Below, one piece after another: positions 45,124 through 62,668 of a DNA stretch of 64,000 bases (positions within the stretch are counted from its first letter, which is position 1; each line of letters starts with the position of its first letter). The notes under the pieces were generated by a model, which had not been told where the DNA came from, made no database searches, and worked only from the letters and a program-made list of their open reading frames with translations. The translations under genes and the position numbers were made by a program. The stretch lies in assembly GCF_020520425.1 (NCBI RefSeq), contig NC_079487.1:65836398-65900397 (forward strand), given 5' to 3'. This stretch comes from Spinacia oleracea. Lineage: Eukaryota > Streptophyta > Magnoliopsida > Caryophyllales > Amaranthaceae.

Positions 45124-45972
45124 TTGCACCACCAATTGGTAGCCAATGCATTGACATCATTTTTTTAGAGTTGATGGAGACAAATTATTTGGTGGCATGT
45201 ACACGTGCTTTGATTTGGTGTGTTGTAATCCATTTTTATTTTTTAATTAATAAAGTATAAATGAAAGTAAACAATTTAATGACCAAAATAGAAATTTTGC
45301 GACCCGAGAAAAACATCACAATAAGGTGGGGGTGGGGCGGGGAGGGGGGATGGGATGGGATGGGATGGAGTAATTTGTTAACTCCTCATTGACCTTGCAA
45401 TCATTTGCCCCAAACATCATTCACGACATAGGTAATAAAATGCAACACATCGTAGATCAATGTATATAAATATATTAAGCTTTATCGTGGATCAATGTGT
45501 ATAATATATTAAGCTTTTCAATTATGAACACTCCTTTATTTTAATACGGAGTACGTTCTAACAATCAAAGACGTGGCGATGTGTGCTATTTCAGTGGTGA
45601 GTATCCGGGACCGGGGATCAGGGGATATCAATCAACTCGTCGTTGATAAACCTTGAATTACTTTTGGAATTTTGCCAACAACTACGGTCATGTTTATAAA
45701 ATGCATACGACATATACATGAGAAATATATATATAATAAATATATAATAAATTGAATCAAATAAAATATTCATATATCAAAAATTTAAAATCGCGGTCGT
45801 TAAATAAATTTAGCAATGTAAAATGTCTCTCGTATATAACGCCGACATATGCAATCTTTTTAGAGAGAGAGTATAACGATTCGTTATAGCCACGGGGATG
45901 ATTTTCACTTGATTTATCTGAATGTACTCGAAAAGTATCAAAGAGTTGTGTACATCCATGATTAAAATAATA

Positions 45973-46228
45973 TTTCCTCCGATTTTTTTTACTTGCAATA
46001 TTGTCATTTTCACATATATCAATGCACATTTTTTATGATTAAGATCTTTAATTATCTTTAAGCAAAAATTATAAAAACTTGATATTTTGAAAATATACAT
46101 TGAGATGGATCTAACAAGACACACATGACTATGTTTTATGTTACATATAATCACTGACAATAGTCAAAATAGAATATGTAAATAGTGAAAAAAGCCTAAA
46201 CGTTGCAAGTATTAAAAAGCGGAGGAAG
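45973..46228. mobile_element. Stowaway-like MITE
   Basis: Ends TTTCCTCCGATTTTTTTTAC and (inverted) CTTCCTCCGCTTTTTAATAC, both followed by TTGCAA, flanked by TA. 256 bp. Confidence 0.78.
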
Positions 46229-46905
46229 TATGATGGATAAATTTCTAATTATATTAAATTTGGCGCCAAAATTTGATTTAAATTTAAATGTTGCCACAAA
46301 ATTTATTGGTTAAGAGTTTATTCGAAGTTGTGTTTGATATTAATTTCGCACCTCCATCTCGAAATTCCTAAATCCGCCACTGTGTGGTTGATCATCTCGA
46401 AATTCCTAGATCCGTCACTGTGTGGTTGGTCAAATGGAGAGGAGAAGAAAAGGAGAAAAGAGCAAATGCGTCAAATATCATGGCGGTTGAACTCAGTTAT
46501 GTACGCCAGGCCACTATCTTACCACCTCCCTGATGACACCTTTACGACGATTTAGTTAAAAACTTACGGAGTAGAAGTAATAGCTGTCCTATTATTGCAA
46601 TATGGGGAGTGGGATCTTGAAAAAGATTCAGATCGTATTTTGTGGTTAAAATACACAAGGCCAAATCTGCAAGTATCAGTAGGAGTATATATAATATTGC
46701 ACGTTCCTCTTGTGCGGCTTTTGGACATGTATCATACATGAAATTAATTACGTGTCCATGTTAGAAAAAAAAGTATCACAATTCACATAGTCTTGACCTT
46801 AAAGTTATTATTAACCAACTAGATTCAAAGTTCCATTTGATTTGAGAATTTTGCTAAAATGCAAATGCTAACACAAAGGATAAAAGCCATTTATATGAAC
46901 TTAAA

Positions 46906-47096
46906 ACCAACATAAGTTGGTGGAGTTGATGGGGAACTCACCTTGTGACTTGGAGGTCACAAGTTCGAGTCCCATCAACTGCAAAATGCTTGGGAGTGGC
47001 TCAAGCGATGACCTGCGGAGCTGGGCTGGTTAACCTGTGCTAGGTGCTGGTTCAGTCAGGGTCCTTTCTTCTTACCTATTGAAAAAAAAAAAAAAA
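46906..47096 (+). mobile_element. tRNA-derived SINE
   Basis: Flanked by TTATATGAACTTAAA (46891-46905; 47097-47111). It starts ACCAACATAAGTTGGTGG, has a B box ACAAGTTCGAGTCCC, and ends in a run of A. 191 bp. The body differs from the other SINEs, so it is another subfamily. Confidence 0.9.
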
Positions 47097-47111
47097 TTAT
47101 ATGAACTTAAA

Positions 47112-47913
47112 GCATTATTATAATAATTTTTAAAAATTAGGTAATACTACGTAGAAAATATGTTTGATGATTGAGAACCTTTATAAAAATGTTAAATAAT
47201 ACGGAGTAAGATATATGATATCTTTTTAAGGAACACTAAACTTTTATATTAACAAACCTATTGACAACCTTACGTCGTAGGTGGTCCTGCGGATTTTTTG
47301 AATGAAAGTATATAGGCAAGCTAGTTTACAAATTAAGCACAACATTAAACTGCGACACCAGAGGCGGAGCCACGATGTTGTAAGAGAGGTCCTTGACCCC
47401 ACTTGAAGAAGAAAAAAACCTAACTTTAATTATATTTTCATTAATTTCCTATAAAAAATGCATAATTTTAGTTAATATGTCATCTATTTTTAAATAATAA
47501 TCCTGCTATCTATAATTTTTGGATTCGCTATTGGCGCTCATACAGTGATACAACCCATCTAGGCGAGTAGGCCTCGGGAACTTCCTATTCCGAGGGAACG
47601 TGCCAACTAGTCCGGGCACTACATGATGCGACTTGTTTGCGAGAAAAGAAATCAAATGACATGTTACCAAAAAAAAATAAAAAATCGAATGAAGTTTGAC
47701 AGTAATATGTGGAGCAAATATCATTGCACAATGATTGCACTTTGGCACCGTATACCAAGTAAACCTACTCTAGTCTACTACTCGTGCATCACGTTTTGTA
47801 ATATTCACACTATGCATGTAATGCAAATTTGCATATCATACTTAGAAACTTGATTTTATTTTTGTAATTACGGAGTACTATCCAAATAACATAATATAGA
47901 GCATTATTTAACA
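47112..47913. other. Intergenic sequence without recognised genes
   Basis: AT-rich. A GAGGCGGAGCCACGATG-type motif at about 47361 is common at transposon edges, but I could not define an element. Confidence 0.4.
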
Positions 47914-48388
47914 CTAGATTAGGTCCCGTACACGCACGGATATTTAAAAATTATTATTTGACCATCTTTTTTATAAAAAATTTAATTGAATTATTTATCC
48001 CTTAAATCTATTGTGTAATTAATAATCTTGAATGTACTCATTTTATCATATTTTAACTTACTACGTATTATATATTTTATATGTTTAATATGATGATCTG
48101 ACTAAAATATTTGATATATTTAATATGCTAATTTGACCAAAATATCGAGTAAGAATATTTTCTATTATTGATATGACAGTTTGACTAAAATTTTACCAAA
48201 ATTTTAATAATAGCATATTCAATAATCCTATATTTTTTTCCATATATAAACATTTATACAAAAGGAGGGAAAATAAAAAAAGAATAAAATAAATATGACT
48301 TTTTAGGAAAGAGTTTTTGGCGGGAAAATTTTTCACCAGGAAATGACACGTGTCATTCCTGGTGTCTCTTTTAGTATATAGTAATAGA
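47914..48388 (-). mobile_element. 475-bp non-autonomous Helitron
   Basis: On the minus strand it begins TCTATTACTATATACTAAAA (after A, 48388). It ends CCGTGCGTGTACGG (hairpin), GACCTAAT, CTAG at 47914, then T. Near the 5' end is a 26-bp palindrome centred on ACACGTGT (about 48337-48362). No coding content. Confidence 0.85.
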
Positions 48389-49049
48389 TATGAGTTCTCG
48401 TTTGTGCGTTTATCTCTTATATAAGTCTTTCGCGTCTTGATTGAAATCACTAAATTGCCACTCATCCTTATGAGTCATGAGGTTCCTCTCGGACTACTAG
48501 CAATAAAATGATGTTTTTTGCAATTGTTGTATTTTAATTTGGTACCAAACAACATAGTTTGGTAAAAGTAGGGTGCTTGCATTTTGTCATTTGGTAACAA
48601 CATACGGAGTAGTTTGGTACTCACAATTCAACGTGGTTGCATTTTTATTTGGTACCAAACAATATAGTTTGTTAATCACAAGTCAAAGGTAAATGTTTTT
48701 TTTTGATGGACCAAACTAATTAAATTAAATTAAATTATCATTTTAGCCTTATTATTATCTTTGTGGACTCTACTTATTCTAGTCTAGGAATTTAGTAGTC
48801 TTGATGGTGAAAAGACATGTTTTTATCTTAGTAATTACCCAAATGCTTGTTTCCAAGTTTTCATAACTAACTTTTATTGATCCACCACATTCACATTAGA
48901 GTAAAGCCATAAAACACCTTTCACTATTTTTCATATACTATGTATTTGGGATATTGTAATGATTTTGAAACTAAGTTGCAATTGAATGCATCTCTTTAAT
49001 CTAAGAAAAAACCACTTTCTAACTTATAAAACTCTCATTAAATTAATAA

Positions 49050-49341
49050 GAGCAATTTCAATAGTTAAAAAATTTCAATAGTTAAAAAAGACACCTGCTC
49101 ACGAAAAAAAGGAATATGTGAGCAGTTAGCATATCATTGGTACAACAATGACATTGACAGCTGTTAAAAAGTTGTAACTATTTTGGACAGGTAACTCAAA
49201 AAAAGGTAGCTCAAATAAATAAGTTATTTAAATTAAATATTATAGAGAGCTATAAGGTATGTGAAAATTTATAGCTTAAATCAATTGTAACTAGAAATTT
49301 GATATATCAAAATTAACTACACCATCTTGTTGGAGTTGCTC
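49050..49341. mobile_element. Harbinger-like MITE in the annexin D4-like upstream region
   Basis: 292 bp with ends GAGCAATTTCAATAG and (inverted) GAGCAACTCCAACAAG, flanked by TAA (49047-49049; 49342-49344). It ends 450 bp before the annexin start codon, so it may lie in the promoter. Confidence 0.75.
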
Positions 49342-49791
49342 TAATAAGAACTACAATTGAGGTATGTCATCCTCACCATAGTGTTCAAAGGAAATATTGA
49401 AAACATGTGCAGTTACAGTTTCAAATCTTCCTTTCTCCATTTGTAATTTATATTGACTTTCCTATTGTTTTGCACCGCAAAAACAAAGATTATATCGAGT
49501 GTTATAATCAGAAGCATAATAAATCCTTAATTAAAGTGAAAACCAATTTATAAATAAATAAATGGGTATTTGACCAAGTAATGCGTTTCACATCATCTTA
49601 AAAAAACAATAAAAGGAGCATTAGGACAGCACTTAAATTAACATAAGTAAAAACTACATAATCAGCTCGAAATGACACAAATAACCTTGTGATTAAATCA
49701 AGTCTTTATATATTTGAATTTTTGTTTCAAAGGTTTGTCAAATTACTAGTCTCTCTTCTCAACTAATAGAATAAGCTTAAGCTGCCAAATT

Positions 49792-54393
<4,602 letters not shown>

Positions 54394-54689
54394 CCAGAAC
54401 GTACACAAATTGGCTGTTGGTGAATGGATGTTTCATTCTTTCTTTTTATGTTAATTTCTTTCCTATGTTTACCCTATTTATTAGGATATTATCCATAAAA
54501 ATTGTCTCACTTTACATGTATCCAAACCTTGAAACCAAGTTAAGTTCATTTATTTTGAAGGCATCTATTTGTTCTTTTCACTTATGAAAAATGGTTGTTT
54601 ACAAGATTTTTCCAGAAATGGTTATCTAAAATATGTACGAGAATCGATTACTATATTTCCTTCTTTGCTGGTTTCCCACACAACAAGTC

Positions 54690-55150
54690 AGCAACAGCCT
54701 AGAGGAACTATAAAAGGCTAAACCTTCAAACTCATTTTCCCTCCATTACCTCTCATTCTCACTCTCACTCGCTTTCTCTGTCCCTCACTGTTCATTAATT
54801 CTCTCTCGCTGGCAGAAATGCTGCTCTTCTCTCTTCGATGAAACTTATTAGGATTATCCATCAAAATTGTCTCATTTCGAATGATTTACTTTTCTTGTAG
54901 ATGAAACTGCATGTCAAGTGTTCAAGCTGTATAGTTATGTTCCATGCTTGCATTATCAAGATTGATTCTTATCCTGATGCAGTCATTACAACTTGGATGA
55001 CAAGAATTTCGCGAATCTATTTCACGTTCCTCTGCATAATAAGATACATTGCAACTTGCAAGGATAATGGACATTATTATCAGGCTAAAAAAATATTATG
55101 GAAGTTGGCTTCACAATTTTCTAAGTTCTAAGTATTTTTTTTATTTCACC
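54690..55150 (+). other. Resistance-gene flank relic (5' leader joined to 3' flank)
   Basis: 54719-54751 repeats the leader block at 2276-2307, and about 54900-55140 repeats the CNL 3' flank (ATGCAGTCATTACAACTTGG, then TCACAATTTTCTAAGTTCTA). A TATAAAAG lies at about 54709. The two flanks are only about 100 bp apart, so the coding region between them is gone. The open frame from 54901 is not credible as a gene. Confidence 0.45.
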
Positions 55151-55209
55151 TGTATATTAACTGATTGTTTTTTGTCAACTCTTATTTATTTTCCATTGAA
55201 AATAAAATT

Positions 55210-57660
55210 ATGAGAGCTCAAGAATGCACAAGGCTCTACTCCAAGCTCAAAATGAGATGCATAACCATCCGGGTAGTAGTTCCTTAGCCACCGTTGAGAA
55301 AGAAGAAAGTGTTGCTTAAAGAGATGCGTATGACATTTACCTATCTTTTATGCAGCAAACAACTAAAATAAAGTGGTTGGAATTGGGTGATGAGAATAAC
55401 AGAGTCTTTCATCAAAGCATTAAGCAGAGAAGGAAGAACAACCAGATTCACTCTATTCAAAACAATACAGGTGTTTGGGTGAATACTGTTGATGAAGTCC
55501 AATAGTCTTTCACCCAATTCTATGACTCATGATCACTATTTGGCTCTTTAATGATCAACAAAAGTTCAGTCTTACCTATTATATTTGAGAAAGGGAATAG
55601 GTTGAATGATCCTCAAAGATAGCTGCTCCTCTGTTCCTTCAGCGAGGATGGTATTAAGAGAGTGATGAATTCCATCCCTAATAACAAAGCTCCTCGTTTA
55701 GATGGCTTTAGCATCCTTTTCTTCAAAGCTACCTGGTTAATTGTAGGTAAAGATGTCCATGCAGCCATAGCTGATTTTCCAGGACTGGTAAAATCCTAAA
55801 GGAAGTCAATGTCACTTTCATTACCGTTGTTCCTAAAGTAATTGTGCCTGCTTAAATAGGAGATTTCAGACCACTTGCTAGTTGTTATTTTCTCTACAAG
55901 TGTATCTCCAAGATCTTGTGTGGAAAATTGAGCTTTGTCCTTCCTGATATCATTACTCACACACAGGGTGTTTGTATGCCTGGTAGGTATGTTCTCCATA
56001 ATGTCTTGATTTTCCAAGACATTATTAAACACTATGGAAGAGGCCATTCTCAACCATGTTGCATGATGAAACTGGACCTTAAGAAGGCTTATGACATAGT
56101 GGAATAGGCCTTCATTGAGGAAGCACTGACTGATTTTAAATTTCCTTCCCACTTTATCAACCTGATTATGACCTGTTTATCCACCACTAAGTACTCTCTC
56201 ATGATCAATGGCCCTCCTTCTCTTCTTATTCATCCTAGAAGAGGGTTAAGACAAGGTAACCCTCTCTCTCCTCTTCTATTTACTATCTGTATGGAGTACT
56301 TCTCCAGATCGATGAAGTTGATTGACCAACATCCTGAGTTCAAGTTCCACTCTAGATGCAAATCCATGGAAATGAACCACTTATGTTCTGCAGAGGGGAT
56401 GTTACTTCTATGCAACTGATGTTAGAAGGTTTTCATGTGTTTTCTGAAGCTACAGGACTGCAGGTTAGTCCAGCAAAGTCTTTCATTTACTGTTGTGGAA
56501 TGGATTATACAACAAAAGCTATCATTTAGAAGCTTTCTGGTTTTAATCCAGAGGAGCTACCATTTAGGTATCTGAGGGTCCCCATCAGCTCTAGGAAGTT
56601 GCAAGCTGGGGATGGTGATCTATTGGTTAAAAAAATGGTCACAAAGATCAAAATATGGAGGAGTAGACAACTCTTTTGTAGGAAGAATGCAATTGGCCAA
56701 TTCAGTGCTCATGAGTATATGTGTATAATGGGGGAAAATTTTTCTTCTTCCTAAGGTGATCACACAAAAAATTTATGCTGTCTACAGATCTTATCTTTGG
56801 TATAGGGTATATAATGCTTGAAGAACTGGTAGTGTTGGTTGGGACAGTCTATGTGACCAAAAGGATCAAGGTGGTTTGGAATTTAGAAACATCTCTTTAT
56901 GGAACCAAGCTGCCGTGGGGAAGCTCGCCTGGGCTATTAGCCAAAAGAAATAAAATATGTGGGTCATGTGGGTTCACACCCTACATGTGAAAGACAAGTG
57001 CTGGCAGTAGTATACTCTATCTCTTGCTGCTAGTTGGGAAATAAGTACATTTGCAAGGGTAAAACAACAATCCCCAATGCTCTCCACTCCTCTTAGTGGC
57101 TCACTGCTCCTAAGTTCTCCATTAGAGACACTTTTAGGGGGCTATGTGTTCAGAAACCAAGATTTCATTGGCATAGGTTTGTGTGGAATAAATACGCTTT
57201 TCCAAAACACAGGTTCACTCTTTGTCTAGCTCTCCTCGACAGGTTGAAAACCAAAGCCAGATTATTCACAATTGGTGTAGGCGACAATGACGCTTGTGCT
57301 ATTTGTGGCACTTTGGAAACCAGCTCTCATATTTTCTTTGAATGCCAATACAATATTGACTGCTTGCATTCAGTCTTCTTTTGGCTTGGATTTCTCCAGT
57401 CTAGAACCAAGCTTCCTCGGATGCTTCAGTGAATGAGAAGGTACTGTAAGAGAGATTTTAAGAATAAAGTCATTATGGCTGCTCTGTCAGGTCTTGCTTA
57501 TCAAATTTGGAGAGCAAGGAATGCAGGTGCATGAGATCTTCAAGTGCCATCTAAACAACTCATTCTGAAGACAATTCAGTTTGATGCAAAGAACAAAATT
57601 CAGAATATGATTAGTAAGAAAGTAAATAGGCTGGACCATGAGTGGTTTAATTCCTTGTAG
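55210..57660 (+). pseudogene. L1-type LINE relic (RT and zinc-knuckle domain)
   Basis: Broken frames in order: FMQQTTKIKWLELGDENNRV, RPLASC-like, IIKHYGRGHSQPCCMMKLDL and KKAYDIVE (RT motif A). Then SLMINGPPSLLIHPRRGLRQ and GNPLSPLLFTICMEYFSRS (motif B region), a damaged YADD region, and the zf-RVT domain (FVWNKYAFPKHRFTLCLALL, ACAICGTLETSSHIFFECQY). At least eight stops or shifts. The endonuclease domain is missing (5' truncation). It abuts the resistance-gene flank relic. Confidence 0.88.
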
Positions 57661-57779
57661 TGCCTATTGTTGTATTAGCTAATTTTGTTGAGCTTTATTT
57701 GCTGTAGGTTTAGTTCTAAGGGTTTATTCCCTTAGTTCCTTCCTGGCTAGGGTGTATTACCACCTCTTAAGATGAGAAC

Positions 57780-58050
57780 TGAGAACTAATCTCAGCCCTC
57801 GGATCAATTCAATCAACGACCCTCATCTCGCCCGACCAAATTAAAAAATAAGGGTAATAGGGTCATTTTACTCTAGATGAATGACCTCCCTTTCTATCCC
57901 CTTTTCTAGATTTCCTTTCTCTCTCTTCTTCCCGTTTTCTCCCCCCTTCTTCAAATCCTCTCTACGATTGACTTATCTTCTTCAACATCTCCAATTCCTT
58001 CAAGTTTTTTATCTTTTTTGCGATGTCACGCTTTTCAATTCGCCAGGTAT
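57780..58050 (+). other. Possible promoter/first-exon fragment
   Basis: A pyrimidine-rich leader (TTTCTCTCTCTTCTTCCC) precedes ATGTCACGC TTTTCAATTCGCCAG and a GTATGT donor at about 58047, a typical plant 5' leader with a short first coding exon (MSRFSIRQ). No following exon could be identified, so it may be a gene-end fragment or a captured piece. Confidence 0.3.
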
Positions 58051-59590
58051 GTATTGAACTGTTCGATTTGTTTAAGTGTTTGCTCTTTTAATTTTGGCTC
58101 AAATTAGGGATTATTGTTTTTCGAATTAGGACTTTTGTTGTAGTCTTTTACGATTTCAATGTTAAAGTTATGGTTTAGTTTTCTCGAGTTAATTAGGGTA
58201 TCATTTAAGTTTTTGCATTTTTAATTGTTAAAATTAAGGCCGGGTGTAAAATTAAACTTTATCATTTTTATTATTGATCTTGTTATTTTGTGCTTAGTTA
58301 TTCTTCGATCCCATTCATTGTTTGATCTATATTTGTTTGTATTATTGTGATTACTTTTACTAAACAATTTGTTTATTAACTTGTTTTTAAAAACATTCGG
58401 ATTGTATTTATTTTGGACCGATCATTTGCAACGACCAAATATTGAGTCAAACATAGATGCTTTACGAGCATTAACCTTATCCATTGTTAAATTAAAGGTG
58501 TAGGTGTACATCGTTTATCCTTATTTCTTCACCATTTTCTTCTTGTATTAGTTTAATACCTTTAAATTTTATTACTTGAGTTAAAATTAATTATTTTTAC
58601 AATTTACATATATTGCAATCTAAATTTTGTTTCATTTTAAACTATTTCTCCATTTGTTTTGCCAATATTTATGTTACACTTAGTACTAAAAGGAAAAAGA
58701 ACATATTTTGTGAACTTTATGATTAGTTACTTTTTTTCATTGCAATAATATGTATGCTAAGAGATTATCAATTTACGTATTGGATGTGTGAACTTTTCAT
58801 TGCAGAAGGCCTTGTTTTTTTTTTTTTTGGTTCTGATTGCTTCTCTGGCCTCTTACTTATGTTAACCTTTTGTTCCAAATACTTATGTGGTGCACCATCT
58901 TGGTTGTAAACTGTCAGTAGACAATGAGGGTACTGAAACCATCTTGGCTTTTGTTGCTGCATTTGTTGTATGACTAGGGTTCACCCGTGTTTAGGGTTGG
59001 TTGTGAATTGTTGTGTTTGATGTTTCTTGTTTGGCTGTTTTTATTTTTCTTTCTTATGTGGGATTTGACAGGGAATTGAGACTAGATGTTGTGAATGGAT
59101 GGTTGGAGTCTTGTGATTCGGTTGTTTAGTTGTTTGGTATGTGCATGGCTAGTGTAGCAGGTCTGATCACGTTAGGTATGTTCTGTTCAGTTGGCTGAGG
59201 GGATTTACGTACGCTGCATGATATAAGTCTAATCAGTTTTGGTAGTGTGTTGGGGCTGGTGGATTCCGAGTTACTTGGGGTGGGTGCTAGTAGTAAGCTA
59301 CTAACTTTTGGGCATGTTTTGTTGCGTTGGTGATACTGATTCTCTGCTAGTTCAACTATAAGTTAGCTTGTTTGGTTGTATTACCAAAGTTGACTCATTG
59401 AATTTGGCTTCGCAATGAATTTTATTTTCTTTATGTATTGTTTTTTTGGTTTGTTGAGTTTTTACACTTGTTGATGTGTATTGTAAAGAGGGAGGGATGC
59501 CACACTTTTTTTTTTTTTTGTAAATACTTTGTGGTAATAATGTATTGCTTACTTACCAAAAAGAATTTATTCTTACTATATGGTTAATAA
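58051..59590. other. AT/T-rich sequence with a LINE-like tail at its end
   Basis: No coding signal found. The segment about 59470-59570 (TTTTTTGTAAATACTTTGTGG-type, then TAATGTATTGCTTACTTACC) resembles the 3' end of the insertion at 39977-40160, so a 5'-truncated LINE or SINE copy probably ends near 59570. Confidence 0.4.
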
Positions 59591-59593
59591 CTC

Positions 59594-59653
59594 TAGCCTA
59601 ATAGCTCAACAGGAAAAGAATTTTGCAAATGGGCAAAAGATGTGGGTTCGAAT
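59594..59653 (+). mobile_element. tRNA-like SINE head cut by an LTR retrotransposon
   Basis: CTAGCCTAATAGCTCAACAGG (A-box-like) is followed at pol III spacing by GTGGGTTCGAAT (B box). The sequence then switches to the TGAAGG start of an LTR. The SINE remainder would lie beyond the right end of the window. Confidence 0.45.
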
Positions 59654-60695
59654 TGAAGGAAATATGTCCTTCACCCAAGGTGCATTAAGTCTAATACCAA
59701 GGTTCAGATTAATTGCGAACAATTAATTCAGTGAGATCAAGTGATCAGAACAGCTAGCTGGAGCAATGCTTCCGATCAGTGAGTTCTAATGGATATTGAA
59801 CTCACAGCTTACTCTTGACTGAACCTACAAGGTCACACCAATCACACGTAACAGATCACCGGATTAAATGAATCGGAAATTCATTTAATAGCTTTTTGGG
59901 AATTAGTTGGAAAACGTATTATACGATACGACCTTGCATCGGAATCGTATATCGTATCGCGAATATTCGTAAGCTGGGCGACACGAATAAATCGTATCGT
60001 ACGACGGTGATTTGTCGTATACGAAACGATAAATAATATATCGGAAATATATTAAATCGCGAATACGAAGGGCATCAGAGTTGCCGGCCCGTCGAGCCAA
60101 GCACGTAAGCGTGCAAGGCCCAACGAGCCAGCAAGCTCGCGAGCAAAGGCGGGCAAGGCCAGCCCATTGGGCGCGAGCACGCAACAACATGCAACAGCAA
60201 CAACGCAGCGACGAGCGAGCAGGCCCATGGCCCAGCTGCTCGGCGCGCGCGCTGTGGGCTTCGGCCTGCAGTGCGTGTTGCTGGGCGGCGGGCTGTGTGG
60301 TCCATGTGCTCGTATGTGGCCGGTCAAGGCTCTTTAGTCTTGGCCGGTTACATAATTAATACAATAGGCAAATTGTATTATTTTCCAACACACACAATTC
60401 ATTACTCAAACCCTAGACACAGAGAACCCTAATTCTCTCTGTGCCTCCAAAGTGAGTTCTTCCCAAAAGCACAAACTCTTGATCGATTGTCTAAGCTACG
60501 ATAATCAAGACGGATCTGATCGTGTCGGTGAACCAAGTAGAGGAACGACAAGTGGACTTCTAAGTTCGTGTTCGTTGACAATTTGTGGAAAACACGCTTC
60601 AAACGTAAGTCGGCTTAATCTGTGCTTTATACATGTTTCCTGGCTTTGGGGATTGTTTCCGCACATGTTATTATATTTAACTGTATTCCCCTACA
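59654..60695 (+). repeat. 5' LTR, 1,042 bp
   Basis: It begins TGAAGGAAATATGTCC and ends CCCCTACA. It includes an AATTCATTTAATAG stretch and a GC-rich segment (60070-60330) whose frames stay open on both strands only because of composition. AGAGAACCCTAATTCTCTCT at about 60421 is likely in R/U5. Confidence 0.72.
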
Positions 60696-60696
60696 G

Positions 60697-60710
60697 TGGT
60701 ATCATGAGCC
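60697..60710 (+). other. Primer-binding site (initiator Met tRNA type)
   Basis: TGGTATCATGAGCC lies one base after the LTR. TGGTATCAGAGC is the classical plant site; this copy has a small change. Confidence 0.78.
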
Positions 60711-62617
60711 TTATGTATTCAAAGCATGAATTAGCATGATTTAATTGTTTTTGCATCTGTCGAAAATTTTGAATTTTTTTGTTGATTTTTTGGGTTTTTT
60801 TACGAATTATTGGATGAATTGCGTAATAATCAGGTCCGAAATAAAAAATGTTCATTTTTTCAAGTTTTAAAACCCTAATCTGATTGAAAAGGATTTTCTA
60901 AGATCACTTCATGAGAACGGAATTGCAAAAACAGGCCTCGAAGTGTCCTTTTTTGGGCGTTTTTGTTAATTTTCCATTAAAAATTAAAAGTGTCGGACAG
61001 TAATTCAATTAAAAGGTCGGCCTAAACTACTCGGAATCGCTTGAATTTTTTACACAATGTTTCTGGGTATATTATTGAACTATGGTAAAATTTCAGATTT
61101 TTACGATAAGTATAAACCCTAATTTTGCCTTTCCCCAATTCGTAAAATTTGAAACCCTAATTGAATTTTAATTAATTTTGATTTAATAATTCGGTTAATT
61201 GGGAAAGGGGATATAATTTCATGGGCCAGTGGCTAATTTTAAAAATTATTGGATTAAAATTTTGAATGGTTTCGTTAATTTTAATCGCACTTAAACCAAA
61301 TTATTAAAAATCTGAAATTTAAATGTTAATGAACGATTTAAAGCTTCGGATTTTATTAATTAAAAGTTCAAATTTTAATGTTGATTCGTTCGTTCATAAA
61401 AATTTGAATAATGTTATCCTTTGATTTAATATTTTACGAAATTGGATTGTCGTTGAAGTTTATTAAATCGTTAAAAATCGTTGTTTTTCGAAAATAAAAA
61501 TTGTAACTTTTTGAAAAATAATATTAATGCAAGTTCGTGAAATTAAATTTATTTTTAATTAAGTTGGTCTGTATCACGAACCAAAGGCACGAACACGATG
61601 TGTGGTGGACGTATGGCTCGACGAGCCATACGGGCTGCTATGCAATGGCCGAGCCGCAGCGACGGGCAGCAGCAAGCATGCTGCGTGCCTCGTGCGCGCT
61701 GGGCGAGGAAAGGGGCAGGCGAATGCTTGCAAGGGGCTGCGACGAAGCAAGGCATAAGGCCTGCGACGTCCAGCAGAGCGATGCACAATGACGCAGTGCA
61801 GGGGCAGCGATGGCTGCGGGCACGCGTGCGCGCGCAGGCTTCGGGGTGTGCGAGCTTGCTCGTGCGCCTTGTAGGCCCCACGCAAGGGCTATGGGGCTGG
61901 GCGCAAGCCTAGCCCAACTAAGTAATTGAACGTTTTCATTGAAAATTGTTTATTTCGTTGGGCTTCGCATGTTTGCATTAACTTGGGCTAACGGGATATT
62001 TAATTTAATATTTTATTTGCTTGGGCCGGGCCGCGAGTTTTAATTTAATATTTAATAATTAATTATCCGGAATAATTATTGGTTTCACTGGGAGCCACTA
62101 AATGAAATTAAAATGAAATAATTATTTTTAATTATTTTCGTAGGTCGCATTATTTTAATTAAATTCGATTTTAATTAGAATAAAGTCTAAGGATTAATAA
62201 TTTGGAAATTGATTAATCTTTTAGGACGTGTTTATGTGAACGTGAATTTTAATTAATTCACGTAAATACTTGTATATTTACATGGGCCATTCGTTTTAGC
62301 ATACGAATGGGTGAATGCATAGAATGTATATTTTATGTAATGCAGGTACTCCAAAGTGACTAGTATGGCCAATTTAGGATAGTTAAATACGGTCTGTGTA
62401 CCGTTCTATCTTTGAATGTAAAGTTTTAAATATGGTCTGCGTACCATGGAAATTTTGATGTAATTTTATTATTTTCAAGTATTTCTAAGTTTAGAACTTT
62501 AAGTTAGCATTTGAACGAAGATTCAAGACGATGCCAAGCTAACAAGGAGGTGATGAAGATTGGATGCTTCAAGACAAGATGTTTTGGGCCATACTAGATC
62601 ACCATTTATTTATGCAA

Positions 62618-62621
<4 letters not shown>

Positions 62622-62664
<43 letters not shown>
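62622..62664. repeat. (TA)n microsatellite
   Basis: About 20 TA units within the retrotransposon leader. Confidence 0.95.

Positions 62665-62668
<4 letters not shown>

Noticed and set aside
46921..47000. Possible functional tRNA gene (GTTCGAGTC box)
   Set aside because: The tRNA-like part is followed by an unrelated body, a poly(A) tail and target duplications, so it is a SINE.
57850..59600. Possible complete protein gene starting ATGTCACGC
   Set aside because: Only one short first-exon candidate was found and no downstream exon with a recognisable domain.
60052..60359. GC-rich open frames on both strands in the 5' LTR
   Set aside because: Composition effect: stop codons are rare in GC-rich DNA. 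No recognisable domain, and they lie inside an LTR.
61537..61912. Five overlapping open frames in a GC-rich island
   Set aside because: All are open at once because of base composition; inside a retrotransposon leader.
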